Numbered from the stretch's first letter, positions 18,213 through 26,899 are shown. The stretch: 64,000 nucleotides of DNA from DATEDA01 sp963820965 (GCA_963820965.1 CAWGCC010000022.1:118394-182393), one strand, 5' to 3'. Program-made: numbers and translations. Notes: generated from the sequence alone by a model not told the origin.

Positions 18213-19190
18213 TCAGTCCAGCGAGATCTTCGAGCGCTTGATGATCTCGCCGTAGCGCCGCGACTCCGCCTCCAGCAGCTTCGTCATGTCGCCGGGCGCG
18301 ACCGGGAACGGCTCGTAGCCGAAGGCGACGAAGCGTTCGCGCACGTCGGGCTCGGCCAAAGCCGCGGCGACGTCGGCGTTCAGCCGCGCCGTCAGGCTCT
18401 TCGGTGTGCCGCGCGGCGCGAACAGGGCCGTCCATGCCTTGACCTCGAAATCGGCTGGCCCGCCCGCCTCGCCGACGGTCGGGACGTCGGCGTAGCCCTC
18501 GATCCGCTTCGGCGCCGCCACCGCGAGGAACCTGACCTTGCCGGCGCGGTAGGACGGTCCCGCGGACGCCACGCTGCCGAACGCCCAGGCGACGTCGCCG
18601 TTGCCGACCGCGGTGTAGAGCTGCGTCATCTCCTTGAACGGCACGTGCGTCATCTGCGTGCCGGTCGCCGCCTCGAGCAGCGCCGCGCCGAGATGGCCCG
18701 GGCTGCCGATGAACCAGGAGCCGTAGGCGAGATCGCCGGGCTTGCGCTTCGCCGCGCCGATCAGGTCGCCCATGCTCTTCCACCCGGTGCCGGCCGGCAC
18801 GACGACGAAGAAGTAGTTGCGGAAGAGCGGCGAGATCGGCTCGAAGTCGGCGACCGGATCGTAGGACAGCTTCTGGTACAGGTGCGGATGCGCGGTGAGC
18901 TGCGCGCTGTCCATCTGCACCAGCGTGTAGCCGTCCGGCGCAGCCTTCTTCGCCGCCTCGATCGCGATGAAGCCGTTCGCGCCCGGGCGGTTCTCGACGA
19001 CGACCTGCTGCCCCCATGCGCGGCCGAGCTTGTCGCCGACGATGCGAAGCGCGGCATCGGGTCCGCTGCCCGCCGGAAACGGTGTGATTACCTTGACCGG
19101 CTTCAGCGGGAATTGCTGCGCGGACGCGGGTGGGGCCAGCGTCGCGACCGCGAGCGCGGCAGCGGCGAGCAGGGCTTTGTCGAATTTCAT
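18213..19190 (-). CDS. Bug-family tripartite tricarboxylate transport binding protein
   Basis: 325 residues with the signal peptide KFDKALLAAAALAVATLA ending at ASAQQ. The mature protein has FPLKPVKVITPFPAGSGPD, VVENRPGANG and APDGYTLVQMD, the three best-conserved Bug segments. It sits 11 bases upstream of the FAA hydrolase and 22 bases downstream of the monooxygenase, so it is inside a catabolic operon. That suggests it binds the aromatic substrate of the cluster. Confidence 0.92.
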   Translation of the reverse strand: MKFDKALLAAAALAVATLAPPASAQQFPLKPVKVITPFPAGSGPDAALRIVGDKLGRAWGQQVVVENRPGANGFIAIEAAKKAAPDGYTLVQMDSAQLTAHPHLYQKLSYDPVADFEPISPLFRNYFFVVVPAGTGWKSMGDLIGAAKRKPGDLAYGSWFIGSPGHLGAALLEAATGTQMTHVPFKEMTQLYTAVGNGDVAWAFGSVASAGPSYRAGKVRFLAVAAPKRIEGYADVPTVGEAGGPADFEVKAWTALFAPRGTPKSLTARLNADVAAALAEPDVRERFVAFGYEPFPVAPGDMTKLLEAESRRYGEIIKRSKISLD

Positions 19191-19212
19191 TGTGTGGTCT
19201 CCTGGGTTTGGA

Positions 19213-20850
19213 TCAAGCGATGGCGAGATCGAGCGGCAGCGTCCGCTGCGGCGCTTCGGTCCCGGAATTCGAGAGGCGCACCAGCTCTTGCAGTGCACGG
19301 TCGGCCTCGTCCGCGGCGGCATCGCCGGCGAGGCACGCGGCGACGTAGCGGTCGGGCCGCAGGACGACGCCGCGGACTCTCGCGTCGTCGAGCGAGGCGG
19401 CCACGGTGCCGGTGAGATCGCGGACCTGCTGCACGCCCGCGTCGGCCGCTGGGACGAAGCGGTGGTCGCGCGGGATCACGCGCACCGCGGCGGCGCCGAG
19501 CAGGCGCTCGTCGCGGCGGGGCGCGAGCGGGAGCCGGCCGTCGTCCCACTCGACGACCGCGAAGCCCTTGCCGAGCGCGTGATCGAGCAGCACCTTCGTG
19601 CCGTCGGGGCGTTCGACGAGCGGCTGTGCGAACATGCGGCCGCGCAAGCCCGGGCCGGCGTCGCCGGCGAGCAATCCTGCCGCGAAATGCGGCTTGGGCT
19701 TGTACTTCATCTGCATGATGTAGTCGCGCGCGGGAGGAAAGACGGCGAGGGCGCGGAGCGCGGACTGGACGAGGAGCGCGTTGGCGCGCGAGCTCGGCAT
19801 CATCACGTGGCCCATGCGCACCGCCATCTGGATCAGGTCCCAGGCGTGCGGCCGGCGCTCCGCCTCGTAGCTCGCGAGCGCGCCGGGACCGAGCTCGCCG
19901 GCGAGGACGTACGCGAGCTTCCAGCCGAGGTTCTGGGCGTCCCGGATGCCGCTGTTCATGCCCTGGCCGGCGAAGGGCGGTGAAAGGTGCGCGGCGTCGC
20001 CGGCGAGCAGGATGCGCCCCGCGCGCCAGCGGTCGGCGATGCGCGCGTGAAAGTGGTAGACGGCCTTGCGCACGATCTCGAGCCGGCCGTCCTCCTCGCT
20101 GCGGCGGGCGAGGAGGGCGCGGACGCGCGACTCGTCGAGGACCTCTTCCGGCGTTTCGCCGGGGAGCATCATGAACTCGTACCGGCGCGTTCCGTCCGGA
20201 CCGGGCAGCGCGAGGGCGGGGCGGGCGGGGTCGCAGTAGACGCGGGTGTGGCGGAAGCGGTCGGTGGAGCCGGCGAGATCGACGATGAGCCAGCGCTCGC
20301 TGTAGGTGCTGCCGCCCATCTTGATGCCGAGCGCTTCGCGGGTGCCGCTGCGCGCGCCGTCGCAGGCCACAACATACCGGGCGCCCACCTCGTCGACCGC
20401 GCCGTCCGCGGCCGCGAGGCCCACGCGCGCCTCGCCGCCGTCGTCGACGATGCGCGTCACGCGGGTCGAGAAGCGCGTCCGGACGGTCGGGAATCGCTGC
20501 AGCCCTTCGCGCAGCTGCGCCTCGAGGATCGGCTGCCGGAAGGCGGAGCGCCGGGGATAGCCGTACTCGAAGATGTCCGGCAGGACCCTGGCGAAGCAGC
20601 GCCCGCCGGGCGAGAAGTAGTGCGAGCCGTAGCCCTCGACGATGCGGCTCCGCACGGTGTCGGCGAGGTCGATGAACTGCATCGTGCGCAGCGACTCGTC
20701 GTCGATCGAGACCGCGCGCGGCTCGCCGACGGTCGCGGCGTTGCGCTCGACGACGAGCGTGTCGATGCCGTACATCCCGAGGATGTTGGCGAGCGTGAGG
20801 CCGGTGGGCCCGGCACCGACGATCACGACGCCGTACTGGGGCTGGCTCAT
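19213..20850 (-). CDS. FAD-dependent aromatic monooxygenase (MhpA / PheA-TfdB family)
   Basis: 545 residues. The dinucleotide fold GVVIVGAGPTGLTLANIL is at the start, the DG motif is in VVACDGARSGTREALG, and the FAD-ribityl GD motif is in LLAGDAAHLSPPFAGQGMNSG. A C-terminal thioredoxin-like tail follows. These are the hallmarks of class A flavin hydroxylases such as 3-(3-hydroxyphenyl)propionate hydroxylase. With the neighbouring VOC dioxygenase and FAA hydrolase it would hydroxylate a phenolic ring before meta cleavage. Its start overlaps the IclR stop by ATGA. Confidence 0.92.
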   Translation of the reverse strand: MSQPQYGVVIVGAGPTGLTLANILGMYGIDTLVVERNAATVGEPRAVSIDDESLRTMQFIDLADTVRSRIVEGYGSHYFSPGGRCFARVLPDIFEYGYPRRSAFRQPILEAQLREGLQRFPTVRTRFSTRVTRIVDDGGEARVGLAAADGAVDEVGARYVVACDGARSGTREALGIKMGGSTYSERWLIVDLAGSTDRFRHTRVYCDPARPALALPGPDGTRRYEFMMLPGETPEEVLDESRVRALLARRSEEDGRLEIVRKAVYHFHARIADRWRAGRILLAGDAAHLSPPFAGQGMNSGIRDAQNLGWKLAYVLAGELGPGALASYEAERRPHAWDLIQMAVRMGHVMMPSSRANALLVQSALRALAVFPPARDYIMQMKYKPKPHFAAGLLAGDAGPGLRGRMFAQPLVERPDGTKVLLDHALGKGFAVVEWDDGRLPLAPRRDERLLGAAAVRVIPRDHRFVPAADAGVQQVRDLTGTVAASLDDARVRGVVLRPDRYVAACLAGDAAADEADRALQELVRLSNSGTEAPQRTLPLDLAIA

Positions 20851-21617
20851 CTGCGCTTCTCCCGTCTAGTGCTCTTGTCCTGCTCGAGCTCGGCCTCGAT
20901 GCGGTGGCCGGCGTTCTTCAGCGCTCGGACGGCGCGCTCGATTGCACCGCCCTTCATCGCGCTCGCCGGGAGCACGACGCTCAGGCTCCCGATCAGGCGC
21001 GGACCCTCGAAGAGGGGCACCGCGGCGCCGCACGCGCCGATGTCGACTTCGCCCGCGGTCACGCACAGCCGTTCCTGGCGAACGGGCTCCAGCGCGTCCC
21101 GCAGCTTCGCCTCGTCGGCCGGCAGTCCGGAGCGGAGGATCTCGGCGCGGTCGCGGCGGAGGAGCGTCGCGAGCGGGCGCTGCGGCAGGAAGGCGAGGAT
21201 GACTTTCGAGGTCGCCCCGCGATACAGCGGCATCGCGCGGCCGCGCTCGTAGCTGACGAGGGCCGGGACGGCCGCGCCGCGTTCCTGGTGGACGCAGAGG
21301 ACGCGGTCCCGGTAGAGCCGGCAGAGGAGGATCATGCCGCCGGTCGATTTCGCGAGGCCGGCCATGATGTCGACGGCGCTCTGCACGAGCGGGTCGGCGA
21401 GGCGGATCTGGCGGTCGAGCTCGACGATCGCCGGCCCGAGCGTGTAGCCGCGCCGCGATACGGGCTCGAGGAAGCCGGACGCGGCGAGCAGCGCGAAGTA
21501 CCGGTAGGCGCTTGCGCGGGAGACGCCGAGGGCCGCCGCGGCGCGTTCCGGGGTCCAGGTCGTATGGCGCGGCGTGAACAAGGCGAGGGTCTCCATGAGG
21601 CGGTCTGCGCTGGACAT
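20847..21617 (-). CDS. IclR-family transcriptional regulator
   Basis: 256 residues. The N-terminal winged helix includes TPERAAAALGVSRASAYRYFALLAASGFL, and the effector domain ends with GSLSVVLPASAMKGG. The IclR effector domain binds small aromatic or short-chain acids. The gene is embedded in the catabolic run, translationally coupled to the monooxygenase and 15 bases after the VOC gene, so it is likely the local regulator, autoregulated through the promoter upstream of the VOC gene near 22,470-22,560. Confidence 0.9.
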   Translation of the reverse strand: MSSADRLMETLALFTPRHTTWTPERAAAALGVSRASAYRYFALLAASGFLEPVSRRGYTLGPAIVELDRQIRLADPLVQSAVDIMAGLAKSTGGMILLCRLYRDRVLCVHQERGAAVPALVSYERGRAMPLYRGATSKVILAFLPQRPLATLLRRDRAEILRSGLPADEAKLRDALEPVRQERLCVTAGEVDIGACGAAVPLFEGPRLIGSLSVVLPASAMKGGAIERAVRALKNAGHRIEAELEQDKSTRREKRR

Positions 21618-21632
21618 CGGATCTCCCTCGCG

Positions 21633-22463
21633 TCAGCTCCGCATGATCGCGGCGCCCCACAGGTTCAGGGTGCGCTGCTCGTGGGGCCAGACGCCTTCCG
21701 CGCGCTCCGGGCCGCAGACGTCGAGCTCGGCGGAGATCTCGGCGAGGTTGCCGTCGGGATCGCGGACCATGAAGAAGACATCGTTGCCGGGGCCGTGGCG
21801 GCCCACGCCCCACACGATCGGGAGGCGGATCGCGCTCATGCGGTCGGCCCAGTCGCGGAGCGCCGTCCAGTCGGCCGTCTCGAAGGAGAGGTGATCGTGG
21901 CGGCGCTCGGGCGAATCGAAGAGCGCGAGCGCGTGGTGCTCGGCGTCGGTGCGGAGAAAACAGGCGCGGAGGCGGCCGGTCTCGTCCACGACCCGGTCGG
22001 AGACGACGAAGCCGAGCGCGTCGCGATAGAAGGGGAGGAGCGCGGCGGGCTCCGTGCTGCGAATGGCGAAGTGTTGAAGGCGCGCGGCGGGCGTGAGTGC
22101 CGAGGGTGCGGAGGCGTCAGCGGACGCGGCGACGCCGAACGCGATGGTGTTGCCGTGGGGGTCGGTGACCGTGAAGCCGTCGGCGCCGAAGAGCGGCGAG
22201 CGGTTCGCCTCGATGCTCGTTCGCGCGGCTACGTGGCGGCGATACGTCTCGAGCGTGCCGCTATCGGGGAACGCGAAGGCCGCGAAGCCGATGCGGTTGG
22301 CAGGCCCTTCAGCGAACAGCAGGTGACGGTGCGGCGCCGCGCAGAGCCAGCTGGATTCCAGCCGTTCGACCTGCATGCCGTAGGCGCGGCCGTAGAACCG
22401 CGCGCAGGCCTCGGGGGCCGGTGAGAACAGTTGCAGGTGGTGCAGTCTCGCGCCGATTTCCAT
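21633..22463 (-). CDS. Extradiol ring-cleavage dioxygenase-like VOC protein
   Basis: 276 residues made of two VOC (glyoxalase-fold) modules. The second module has the likely Fe(II) triad: His in RLQHFAIRS, His in RHDHLSFET and Glu in NLAEISAELD, the pattern of type I extradiol dioxygenases. The start ATG 22463 (MEIGARLHHLQ) was preferred over an ATG seven codons earlier. It is the first gene of the minus-strand operon and should open the dihydroxylated ring, giving a substrate for the FAA hydrolase. Confidence 0.87.
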   Translation of the reverse strand: MEIGARLHHLQLFSPAPEACARFYGRAYGMQVERLESSWLCAAPHRHLLFAEGPANRIGFAAFAFPDSGTLETYRRHVAARTSIEANRSPLFGADGFTVTDPHGNTIAFGVAASADASAPSALTPAARLQHFAIRSTEPAALLPFYRDALGFVVSDRVVDETGRLRACFLRTDAEHHALALFDSPERRHDHLSFETADWTALRDWADRMSAIRLPIVWGVGRHGPGNDVFFMVRDPDGNLAEISAELDVCGPERAEGVWPHEQRTLNLWGAAIMRS

Positions 22464-22581
22464 GGTGACCTCGCTGCGGTGCATGGGCGCGAAGTCTCGG
22501 CGGAAGCGCTGCGGGCGTCAAACCGAGGTCTCAGCGGGTGAGACGAAAGGGCGACGGGCCGTCAGTCGCGGAACCCGGACG

Positions 22582-22742
22582 CTAGGCGAGGTCAGGCCGA
22601 TGCGTCACGATCCACGCGCGAACCTCGTCCAGCAATCGGCGTGCTTCATCGACGCACTCGGCGACGAAACGTTCGCTGCGTCGCGATCGACTCTTCCAGG
22701 CGCCTCAACAGCGCGTTGATCTGGTCGATCAACGGGACGCGC
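22582..22742 (-). other. Short helical ORF remnant after the potassium channel gene
   Basis: Just downstream of the channel stop, the minus strand reads VPLIDQINALLRRLEESIATQR in one frame and FVAECVDEARRLLDEVRAWI up to a TAG (22582-22584) in another. This looks like one small helical protein with a single indel near 22,670. No start with a good ribosome site is visible (TTG is possible). I do not recognise a family. It may be a small gene co-transcribed with the channel, or a remnant. Confidence 0.3.
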
Positions 22743-24437
22743 TCACGCGCCCGTCCGCTCGCTCGATCCCGCGAGCCAGCGCCACACCGCGCCGTGCGGG
22801 AGCTCGCCGGTCGTCACGTAGTGCATCGCGTTGCGGTTTCGCGCCGCGAACAGCTGCCGGGCACGCGCCGCGCCCGTTCCGCAAAAGAGAATCGTGTCGC
22901 CGCCCTCGATGCGCGCCCCCTCGTCGGGAAGCAGTCGATCCCGCCCGGTGCGCTCGAGGAGGAGCGCGATCGCGTCGAGGCGCCGCTCGCGGTGCGCGTG
23001 ATCGAGCAGCAGGTGTTCGACCCGGAGCGCCTCCGCCGCGGCTTCGCGCCACGCCGCCGGCGCCCCGGTCGGGGTGATCGCGATGCTCCAGACGTGGGGC
23101 GTTCGGCTGGCGAACCCCGCGATGCGGCTGATCAGCTCGTTCGCCCAGTCGTTGCCTTTGCACTCGGCCGCCGCCAAGAAGCGCGCGAGCAGCGGTGTCG
23201 TCAGAATGGCGAGGCATTCGGTGGCGATCAACTGCGCGGGCTGCATGACGAGCTGCGGCTTAAAGGCGTCGAACAGGATATCGTTGTGGCGCCGGTTCTT
23301 GCGCATCACCACGAACAGGCTGGGCTTGAGCTCCCGCGCGGTCATCGCGATGGAGAAGTTGTTCACGTCGTCCGGCGTGCCGGCGACGATCGCTACCGCG
23401 CCGCGGATCCCCGCCTCCTCGAGGGTCGGGGCTTCGGTGCCGCTTCCCCGCACGGTATCCGGCGGGTCCGCACTGCGCGGCTCGGGTTCGATGACTCGGA
23501 TGCGGTTTCCCTCGCGCTCGAGGGCCACCGCGACCGCGCGCCCGAAGCGTCCGTAGCCGCAGAGGATCCAGAGGCCGCGCGGCGCCTCGAGCGGCTCGGC
23601 GAGCAGCGATCCCGGTACGGCCGTGAGCCAGTCGCGCAGAAGGTATTGGCTCGGCCCATGGACCGCGAGGGCGAGCTCGCGGGCAAACACTTCGAACGGA
23701 TTGATGATGTGGTCGGTCCCGAACGACGCCATGTTGGCGCCGGTCGTGGCCGACGCGCAGCGCGCGAGCACCGGCAGCGCCGGCCGGAGCAGCTTGGCCG
23801 TGACCGCCGCCGCGAGATTCGCCCCGTCGTCGTCGGTGAGCGCGACGAGTCCGCGGCAGTCCGGGTTGCGCAGTCCGGCCGCGATGAGCGACTCGGGCAA
23901 GCGTGCGTCGGCGCGCAGGGCGTAGACGTCGAACGCGTGGCCGCGCAGATCGACCTCGCTCACGCGGTCCTCGTTCAGGTCGATGACGGTGGCGCGCACG
24001 CGGCGCCGGTCGAGCGCTTCGACGAGCACGCTGCCGGTTTCGCCGTAGCCGCAGACGATGACGAACGGCTCGCGCAAGGCCCGCACGCGGCGCGCAAACC
24101 GAGCGCCTGCGAGGACGCGCCCGAAGGCGGGGTCCTGCAGGAGCGCGATGATCTTCCCGACCGCGTACAGCCACGCGATCACGGTCATATAGAGCGAGAC
24201 CGTGACCCACATCCGCTGTGCGTCGGTGTACGGATACGGCAGTTCGCCGAAACCGGTCGTGGTGGCGGTGTAGCTGAGCAGATAGAAGGCATGGAAGAAG
24301 CTCATGTGCCACGGACGCCCCGACGGATCGACGCCCGGCATCAGCACGAGGCCGAGGAGCGCGATCGCGTAGCTTGCGATCACGGCGAGAAGCGGCGCAC
24401 GCATGCGCCGCAGGAAGATGAAGACGATGCTGCCCAC
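22743..24437 (-). CDS. Potassium channel with two RCK (TrkA-N) domains
   Basis: About 564 residues. Two membrane helices flank the pore sequence SYTATTTGFGELPY, with TTGFGE as selectivity filter. Two Rossmann RCK domains follow, starting FVIVCGYGETGSVLVEAL and LWILCGYGRFGRAVAVAL, each GxGxxG. The protein should be an inner-membrane ligand-gated K+ channel. I take GTG 24437, preceded by GGAGG four bases away and 11 bases after the DUF6394 stop; ATG 24404 (MRAPLLAVIAS) is the alternative and keeps both helices. The arrangement with DUF6394 suggests a two-gene unit. Confidence 0.87.
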   Translation of the reverse strand: MGSIVFIFLRRMRAPLLAVIASYAIALLGLVLMPGVDPSGRPWHMSFFHAFYLLSYTATTTGFGELPYPYTDAQRMWVTVSLYMTVIAWLYAVGKIIALLQDPAFGRVLAGARFARRVRALREPFVIVCGYGETGSVLVEALDRRRVRATVIDLNEDRVSEVDLRGHAFDVYALRADARLPESLIAAGLRNPDCRGLVALTDDDGANLAAAVTAKLLRPALPVLARCASATTGANMASFGTDHIINPFEVFARELALAVHGPSQYLLRDWLTAVPGSLLAEPLEAPRGLWILCGYGRFGRAVAVALEREGNRIRVIEPEPRSADPPDTVRGSGTEAPTLEEAGIRGAVAIVAGTPDDVNNFSIAMTARELKPSLFVVMRKNRRHNDILFDAFKPQLVMQPAQLIATECLAILTTPLLARFLAAAECKGNDWANELISRIAGFASRTPHVWSIAITPTGAPAAWREAAAEALRVEHLLLDHAHRERRLDAIALLLERTGRDRLLPDEGARIEGGDTILFCGTGAARARQLFAARNRNAMHYVTTGELPHGAVWRWLAGSSERTGA

Positions 24438-24448
24438 GACGCCTCCGC

Positions 24449-24832
24449 TTAGCGGCGCAGCATCACCGTTTCGACCACGAGGATCGCGACCGAGACGATG
24501 TTTGCGAGCAGGGCCCCGCCGGCGAGCGAGACGATGCTGGCAGTGTTCGACGGCGTGAGCCCGGCACCGGTGACGTGGACAACGACGGCCCAAAAGATCG
24601 CGGCGGCAAGGAGCTGCAGGTCCGCGACCAGGCTCGAGGCGAGATGGATCGCCCCGATCTGCGTCCGGTCGCCGAACTTGAGCACGGTGGCGATCAGATT
24701 CACGACGATCGCCGCGAACATCTCCATCACGTCGTGCTGGGCCGGGTCGGTCAGATCGCCGATGAAAAACCCGAAGTTGAGCGTCATCGCGAGGATGATG
24801 AAGAAGCCGAAGACGACCTTCTCGAGATTCAT
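24449..24832 (-). CDS. DUF6394 family membrane protein
   Basis: 127 residues with about four hydrophobic helices (VVFGFFIILAMTLNFGFFIG, MFAAIVVNLIATVL, LLAAAIFWAVVVHV and ALLANIVSVAILVVETVML). The MNLEKVVFGFFIILAMTLNFGFF start is characteristic of the DUF6394 proteins that precede a TrkA-type channel gene in proteobacteria. An accessory or regulatory membrane subunit of the channel is a reasonable inference. No biochemical function is established. Confidence 0.82.
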   Translation of the reverse strand: MNLEKVVFGFFIILAMTLNFGFFIGDLTDPAQHDVMEMFAAIVVNLIATVLKFGDRTQIGAIHLASSLVADLQLLAAAIFWAVVVHVTGAGLTPSNTASIVSLAGGALLANIVSVAILVVETVMLRR

Positions 24833-24904
24833 TTGGGCACTTCCCCCGGCGACCCCGCGGGTTATGGCAGTCGGCGGGCGGCGTGTCAACCTCGCGCACG
24901 CGGT

Positions 24905-25087
24905 GACTGCTACAAGGGCTGGACCGTCTCCTCGATCCGGGAGGAGAAGCGATTCAACCCGCGCATCGCCGGCAAGCGCCGCGAGGAATACGTGCGAATC
25001 ATGAACGCGCTCGACCTGCCCGACCCGAAGCTGATGGACATCGCGATCCCAGCGAACCTGACGTGCGGTCAGCCGACGCCGGCGTGA
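24905..25087 (+). pseudogene. C-terminal fragment of a persulfide dioxygenase (ETHE1-like) gene
   Basis: The translation YKGWTVSSIREEKRFNPRIA, then EEYVRIMNALDLPDPKLMDI, then AIPANLTCG to a TGA at 25085-25087 matches the C terminus of ETHE1-type sulfur dioxygenases (metallo-beta-lactamase fold), whose mature enzymes end with the same NLPxPKxMDxAVPANLxCG pattern. The metal-binding HxHxDH region and all upstream domains are absent; bases 24841-24905 do not extend it. It is a dead 3' remnant left next to the accessory region, consistent with a deletion or insertion breakpoint. Confidence 0.72.
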
Positions 25088-25227
25088 GCCCGAGCGCACG
25101 CTCTCGCTCATCTTCGCGACGGTCGAGGCGCCGCTCGGCCTGATCGTGCTTCGCCGTCACCGCGGCGGTTGCGTTGCTGTTCCTCGTCTTCATTCAGATT
25201 GACCCCGCCGCTGGAGACGACTAGGAT

Positions 25228-25243
25228 GTTCAATATATTGAAC
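25228..25243. promoter_or_regulatory. 16-base perfect palindrome GTTCAATATATTGAAC, operator candidate
   Basis: This exact inverted repeat lies 14 bases before the Xre-type start codon. Its AT-rich centre stands out in very GC-rich DNA and could overlap the -10 element. HTH antitoxins commonly bind such sites to repress their own toxin-antitoxin operon. The symmetry is seen; the binding is inferred. Confidence 0.7.
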
Positions 25244-25257
25244 AACTGCACCTCACT

Positions 25258-25758
25258 ATGTATTTCGCGGCCCTCGGCCCCCTGATCCGCGAAGCGCGGA
25301 AGGCGAACCGGTTGACCCAGGCCGAGCTCGCGCGCCAGGCGGGCGTCGCCCGGACGACCCTGAACCAGCTGGAGAACGGGGTCTTCCCCGACATCGGGGT
25401 GAGGAAGCTGATGGCGATCCTGGCGATCGTCGGGCAGCGTCTGGCCGTCGTCCCCGCTGGGCGCGAGCGGGGTGAACCCGACTACGTGCGGATGGCATGC
25501 ACCTCGGCCAGCACGAGCTTTCGCGATGCATTGCGCCCCGACGAGCTGGTGCACGCGCTGCTCAGCGGAAAGGTGCCGCCGGGCAGACGGCCTCACTTCC
25601 GGGTGCTCCTCGAGGAGCTGCCGGCCCCCGTTCTCGAGGGTGTCATTCGCCAGGTCGGTGGGTGGTCGAGCCGCGAGCGGGTGCTCGACAACCTCCGGCG
25701 GATCGCCGAGGCCATCGGCGCTCCCTCGCGGATTGCGTCGTGGACGACCCCCGGCTGA
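25258..25758 (+). CDS. Xre-type HTH antitoxin paired with a nucleotidyltransferase toxin
   Basis: 166 residues. Residues 8-60 form a Cro/C1 helix-turn-helix (LIREARKANRLTQAELARQA then GVARTTLNQLENG). The remainder is helical with WSSRERVLDNLRRIAEAIG. The ATG at 25258 is very close to the palindromic operator, which suggests a short leader and autorepression. The last 19 bases overlap the start of the AbiEii-like gene, the usual translational coupling of antitoxin and toxin. Confidence 0.8.
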   Translation: MYFAALGPLIREARKANRLTQAELARQAGVARTTLNQLENGVFPDIGVRKLMAILAIVGQRLAVVPAGRERGEPDYVRMACTSASTSFRDALRPDELVHALLSGKVPPGRRPHFRVLLEELPAPVLEGVIRQVGGWSSRERVLDNLRRIAEAIGAPSRIASWTTPG

Positions 25759-26420
25759 GGCTCTGGGAACCGCTTTTCCGCCACGCGCTCGACATCATCG
25801 ACGCGGTCGAGCGCTCGGGGCAACGGCTCGCCGGCTGGAGCTTCGGCGGTGGCACAGCGCTGATGCGGCGATACCTGCACCGCGTCAGCAAGGATGTCGA
25901 CATCTTCGTGCCGGACCCGCAGTGGCTGGGGTATCTGACGCCGAGGCTCAACCCCGTGGCGGAGGAGAAGACCGGCGAGTACGTCGAACAGGCGGGGTTT
26001 CTGAAGCTTTACTTTGCGCAGGGCGAGCTCGACTTCATCGTCGCCGCGCCGTTGACGCCAACGCCTTGGGAACCCGAGACGATCATGGCGCGGTCCGTCC
26101 TGGTCGAATCGCCGACCGAGATCGTCGCCAAGAAGATCAAGCATCGCGGTGCGGAGCTGAAGGCGCGCGACCTCTTCGACCTCGCCACTTTCGTCGAGCG
26201 GCAGCCCGACGCGGTCCGGGGCCTCGCCCCGATCGTCGAGGAGCATCGATCCGCAGTCCTGCGGCGGCTCGTCGAGCGCGAGGCGGCGCTGCGCGAGGAC
26301 TTCGCTCAACTCGACGTGCTCGGCAGCGCCCCGAGCTACGACCAGTGCGTGGCGCGCGTGCGGGCGCTGTTCGAGGCGCCGGTGAGATCACCTCCGAAGA
26401 AGCGGCGGGCCCGGCGCTAG
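25740..26420 (+). CDS. AbiEii/MenT-like nucleotidyltransferase toxin
   Basis: 226 residues from GTG 25740. The core GWSFGGGTALMRRYLHRVSK followed by DVDIFV is the GG-T-x(n)-DxD nucleotidyltransferase signature of AbiEii proteins, with VAKKIKHRGAELKARDLFDL further on, as in the family. Such toxins transfer nucleotides to tRNA acceptor stems or other targets and stop growth during phage infection. The C terminus is basic (PPKKRRARR). With the overlapping Xre gene and upstream palindrome it forms a type IV-like toxin-antitoxin or abortive-infection unit. Confidence 0.83.
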   Translation: MDDPRLRLWEPLFRHALDIIDAVERSGQRLAGWSFGGGTALMRRYLHRVSKDVDIFVPDPQWLGYLTPRLNPVAEEKTGEYVEQAGFLKLYFAQGELDFIVAAPLTPTPWEPETIMARSVLVESPTEIVAKKIKHRGAELKARDLFDLATFVERQPDAVRGLAPIVEEHRSAVLRRLVEREAALREDFAQLDVLGSAPSYDQCVARVRALFEAPVRSPPKKRRARR

Positions 26421-26533
26421 GGCCGGACGACGGGGGCGGAAGTGCCGAGCTCGACCAGTGCTGCCGGAACATTGAGTCGAAAGCCCGCACGCGGGCGAGT
26501 GAGGCGCATGGAACGCGGCAAGGCGCGGCAGCG

Positions 26534-26899
26534 TGGCGAGGCAGATGGCCAAGCCCAAGAGACTCATCGATCACCCGCCTCCGAGACGGCCCTCACCCAG
26601 CACAGCGTATTCACGAGCGCCATCTCGCCCGGCGTCGAGCACCTGACCTCCGCGAGCTTCGGGCTCGCGACCACGAGCGCGAGGCACCGCGACGTGAGAC
26701 CGCGACATTCAGCCTCGACCACCTGGTCGAGGTCGCTTGCATCGGCGACGACCGGCGTCCCCGCGGCCCGTCCCCTGATCCGCACGGGATCCTTCCGCAG
26801 GAACGAGACGGTCTCGTTGTTGTGCTTGCGCATGGGGAGCGAGGGTGGGTGCACCAGTGGCTCCGGAAAGCTAATGGCTACCGGCGACGCGTGCGAGGT
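26534..26899 (-). repeat. Internally deleted copy of the 29.2-32.7 kb helicase unit (direct repeat, short form)
   Basis: About 366 bases are a shortened copy of the unit at about 29,200-32,682, in the same orientation. Three blocks are kept: the 3' end of the helicase gene with its downstream flank, a middle block (RAAGTPVVADASDLDQVVEA), and the 5' end with its upstream flank. The remaining 3 kb are missing. The residual reading frame is open for 96 codons (26564-26854, minus strand), joining MRKHNNETV, the middle block and LVNTLCWVRAVSEAGDR. Similarity to the long copy ends near 26,534 and 26,899. I doubt that it makes a functional protein. Confidence 0.8.

Noticed and set aside
22464..22560. 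A divergent promoter with an IclR operator upstream of the VOC gene
   Set aside because: A regulatory site is likely here, but I could not find a convincing palindrome, so no site is annotated.
26564..26854. The 96-codon open frame in the short repeat copy as a real small gene
   Set aside because: It is built from three separated pieces of the large helicase gene with no complete domain; an open frame of this size is expected by chance in DNA with such high GC.
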